The notes under the pieces: generated by a model | What the model saw: only the letters and a program-made list of their open reading frames with translations | Told to the model about the DNA's origin: nothing | Databases searched by the model: none | Shown: positions 62,217 through 64,000 of the stretch, in pieces | Layout: each line of letters starts with the position of its first letter | How positions within the stretch are numbered: position 1 is the stretch's first letter | Source: Kushneria indalinina DSM 14324 | Lineage (GTDB): Bacteria > Pseudomonadota > Gammaproteobacteria > Pseudomonadales > Halomonadaceae | NCBI RefSeq assembly: GCF_003385845.1 | Contig: NZ_QRDJ01000011.1 | Coordinates: forward strand, 1-64,000 | Length of the DNA stretch: 64,000 nucleotides | Direction: 5' to 3' | Translations under genes and position numbers: made by a program

Positions 62217-64000
62217 TTGAACGCGGTTAAAAAGACATTTCAATATGGCAATCACAGCGTCACGCTGGAAACCGGCCGTCTGGCGCGTCAGGCCACCGGC
62301 AGCGTCCTGGTCACCATGGACAACACGGTGGTGCTGTGCACGGTCGTTGCCAGAAAGGACACCAAGCCCGGTCAGGATTTCTTCCCCCTTTCCGTGCACT
62401 ATCAGGAAAAGACCTACTCGGTCGGCAAGATCCCGGGTGGCTTTTTCAAGCGTGAAGGACGTCCCAGTGAAAAGGAGACGCTGACCTCGCGTCTGATCGA
62501 TCGCCCGATCCGTCCGCTGTTTCCCAAGGGCTTCATGAACGAAGTGCAGGTCGTCTGCACGGTACTCTCGGCCGAGCGTCATCAGGATCCCGATATCGCT
62601 GCCATGCTGGGTACCTCTGCGGCACTGGCCATCTCCGGTGTGCCCTTCGCCGGCCCGATCGGCGCGGCGCGCGTGGCCTTCACCAACGAGCGCGGTTATT
62701 TCATCAACCCCACTCAGGAAGAGCTGGAAGGCTCCGAGCTCGACATGGTCGTGGCCGGTACTGAAAAGGCCGTGCTGATGGTCGAGTCCGAGGCGAAAGA
62801 GCTTTCCGAAGATGAAATGCTCGGTGCCGTACTGTTTGCCCACGAAGAGATGCAGGTGGCGATCAAGGCCATCAACGAATTCGTGAGCGAAGGCGGCAAG
62901 GCCAAATGGGAATGGCAGCCTCAGTCCGAGAACTCGACGCTCAAGGAGGCACTGGCCAGCGGCTACGAGGCCGGTATCGGCGAAGCCTATCGGATTACCG
63001 ACAAGATGGCGCGCCAGGACCGGTTGAGCGAGCTCAAGGCGCAGGCGAAGGCGCAGCTGTCCGAAGGCGACGCAGCGCTTTACAGCAGTGAAGATGTCAG
63101 CGGCGGTTTTGCCAAACTCGAGAAGCGCATCGTGCGCGAGCGGGTGCTCAACGGCGAGCCGCGTATCGACGGCCGTGATCACGCCACCGTGCGCGCGCTG
63201 GATATCGAAGTCGGCTCACTGCCTCGTACGCATGGCTCCGCCATCTTTACGCGCGGTGAAACCCAGGCCATCGTCACCACGACGCTGGGCACTACCCGAG
63301 ACGCGCAGCTGGTGGAAGGCCTTAACGGCGAGCGCCATGACCGCTTCATGCTGCACTACAACTTCCCCCCCTACAGCGTGGGCGAGGCCGGCTTCATCGG
63401 CTCGCCGAAGCGTCGCGAAATCGGTCACGGCCGTCTGGCCCGTCGCGGTGTTGCGGCCATGCTGCCGTCTGCCGATGATTTCCCCTACACAATCCGTGTG
63501 GTCTCCGAGATTACCGAGTCCAACGGTTCCAGCTCGATGGCCTCCGTCTGTGGCTCTTCGCTGGCGCTGATGGATGCCGGCGTGCCGCTGAAGGCACCGG
63601 TGGCCGGTATTGCCATGGGTCTGGTCAAGGAAAACGATCGCTTTGCCGTTCTGACCGATATCCTGGGCGATGAAGACCATCTCGGCGACATGGACTTCAA
63701 GGTGGCCGGCTCCGTTGACGGCATTACCGCGCTGCAGATGGACATCAAGATCGAAGGGATCAACGAAGAGATCATGGAAAAGGCGCTGGAGCAGGCCTTC
63801 CATGCACGCCAGCACATTCTGGTCGAGATGAACCGCGTGATCGCGCAGAGCCGCGGCGAAGTCGCCGAGCATGCGCCCACCATGGCTCGTCTCAAGATCG
63901 ATCCCGAAAAGATCCGTGATGTCATCGGCAAGGGTGGCGCGACCATCCGCCAGATCTGTGAAGATACCGGCGCCTCGATCGACATCGATGACGATGGCAG
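62217..64000 (+). CDS. pnp: Polyribonucleotide nucleotidyltransferase (3' end outside window)
   Basis: The 3'-5' phosphorolytic exoribonuclease of the degradosome. The first ~594 codons are present and the frame is open at the window end. It starts from TTG after AAAAGGACAACGCA, giving [21 protein letters not shown] first RNase PH domain has [22 protein letters not shown]; an alpha-helical domain follows; the second PH domain has [14 protein letters not shown] and [10 protein letters not shown]. The KH domain begins at [15 protein letters not shown]. The missing part should hold the rest of KH and the S1 domain. Confidence 0.98.
   Translation, partial: MNAVKKTFQYGNHSVTLETGRLARQATGSVLVTMDNTVVLCTVVARKDTKPGQDFFPLSVHYQEKTYSVGKIPGGFFKREGRPSEKETLTSRLIDRPIRPLFPKGFMNEVQVVCTVLSAERHQDPDIAAMLGTSAALAISGVPFAGPIGAARVAFTNERGYFINPTQEELEGSELDMVVAGTEKAVLMVESEAKELSEDEMLGAVLFAHEEMQVAIKAINEFVSEGGKAKWEWQPQSENSTLKEALASGYEAGIGEAYRITDKMARQDRLSELKAQAKAQLSEGDAALYSSEDVSGGFAKLEKRIVRERVLNGEPRIDGRDHATVRALDIEVGSLPRTHGSAIFTRGETQAIVTTTLGTTRDAQLVEGLNGERHDRFMLHYNFPPYSVGEAGFIGSPKRREIGHGRLARRGVAAMLPSADDFPYTIRVVSEITESNGSSSMASVCGSSLALMDAGVPLKAPVAGIAMGLVKENDRFAVLTDILGDEDHLGDMDFKVAGSVDGITALQMDIKIEGINEEIMEKALEQAFHARQHILVEMNRVIAQSRGEVAEHAPTMARLKIDPEKIRDVIGKGGATIRQICEDTGASIDIDDDG

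Overview
The window is 64 kb of gamma-proteobacterial chromosome, most likely from a moderately halophilic member of the Halomonadaceae (Halomonas, Kushneria or Chromohalobacter type). The basis is gene order, acidic proteins, fairly high GC and tRNA/tmRNA form; no taxonomic search was run. It is mostly core housekeeping DNA with short intergenic gaps. No insertion sequence, prophage, CRISPR array or rRNA operon was seen.

Left part (1-18.2 kb): hisC (minus strand); a membrane sulfatase/LTA-synthase-like protein; an Old Yellow Enzyme; an NlpE-type lipoprotein; radA; the selenium pair selD-selU; a glutamine-amidotransferase homologue that lacks its nucleophile; an Atl protein; and a DUF416 protein. 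Then come hisB-hisH-hisA-hisF on the minus strand, an AsmA-family gene, mutY, yggX, a Phe-Gln-Thr tRNA operon and a cold-shock gene.

Middle-left (18.3-22.6 kb): a small, less familiar section with a Yip1-like membrane protein, an unrecognised single-pass membrane protein, a TupA-like ATP-grasp protein and a 700-base AT-rich gap. It abuts the 3' end of tmRNA (ssrA), which lies downstream of smpB.

From smpB to the right end the order is the conserved pseudomonad-type block: smpB, ratA-rnfH, bamE, fur, recN, grpE-dnaK-dnaJ, then dapB, carA-carB-greA, yhbY, rlmE, ftsH, folP, glmM, tpiA, secG, tRNA-Leu, tRNA-fMet, rimP-nusA-infB-rbfA-truB, rpsO, pnp (pnp is cut by the window end). This block is interrupted between dnaJ and dapB by about 12 kb of accessory genes: ohr, a short RlpA-like lipoprotein, a Fur-box-preceded iron-type ABC importer, a soluble NAD-dependent formate dehydrogenase operon (fdsGBAD) with a divergent HTH/PBP regulator, and a phytase-like lipoprotein.

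Regulation visible in the sequence includes: two LexA-type sites before recN; heat-shock (sigma-32) promoters before grpE and, more weakly, dnaK; a Fur-like palindrome before the ABC importer; good sigma-70 promoters before tmRNA and three tRNA units; and a possible leader-peptide/attenuator before carA. I found no clearly new multi-gene system. The best candidates for novelty are the carA leader, the active-site-less amidotransferase, the unrecognised membrane protein beside ssrA, and the HTH/PBP regulator of formate dehydrogenase.
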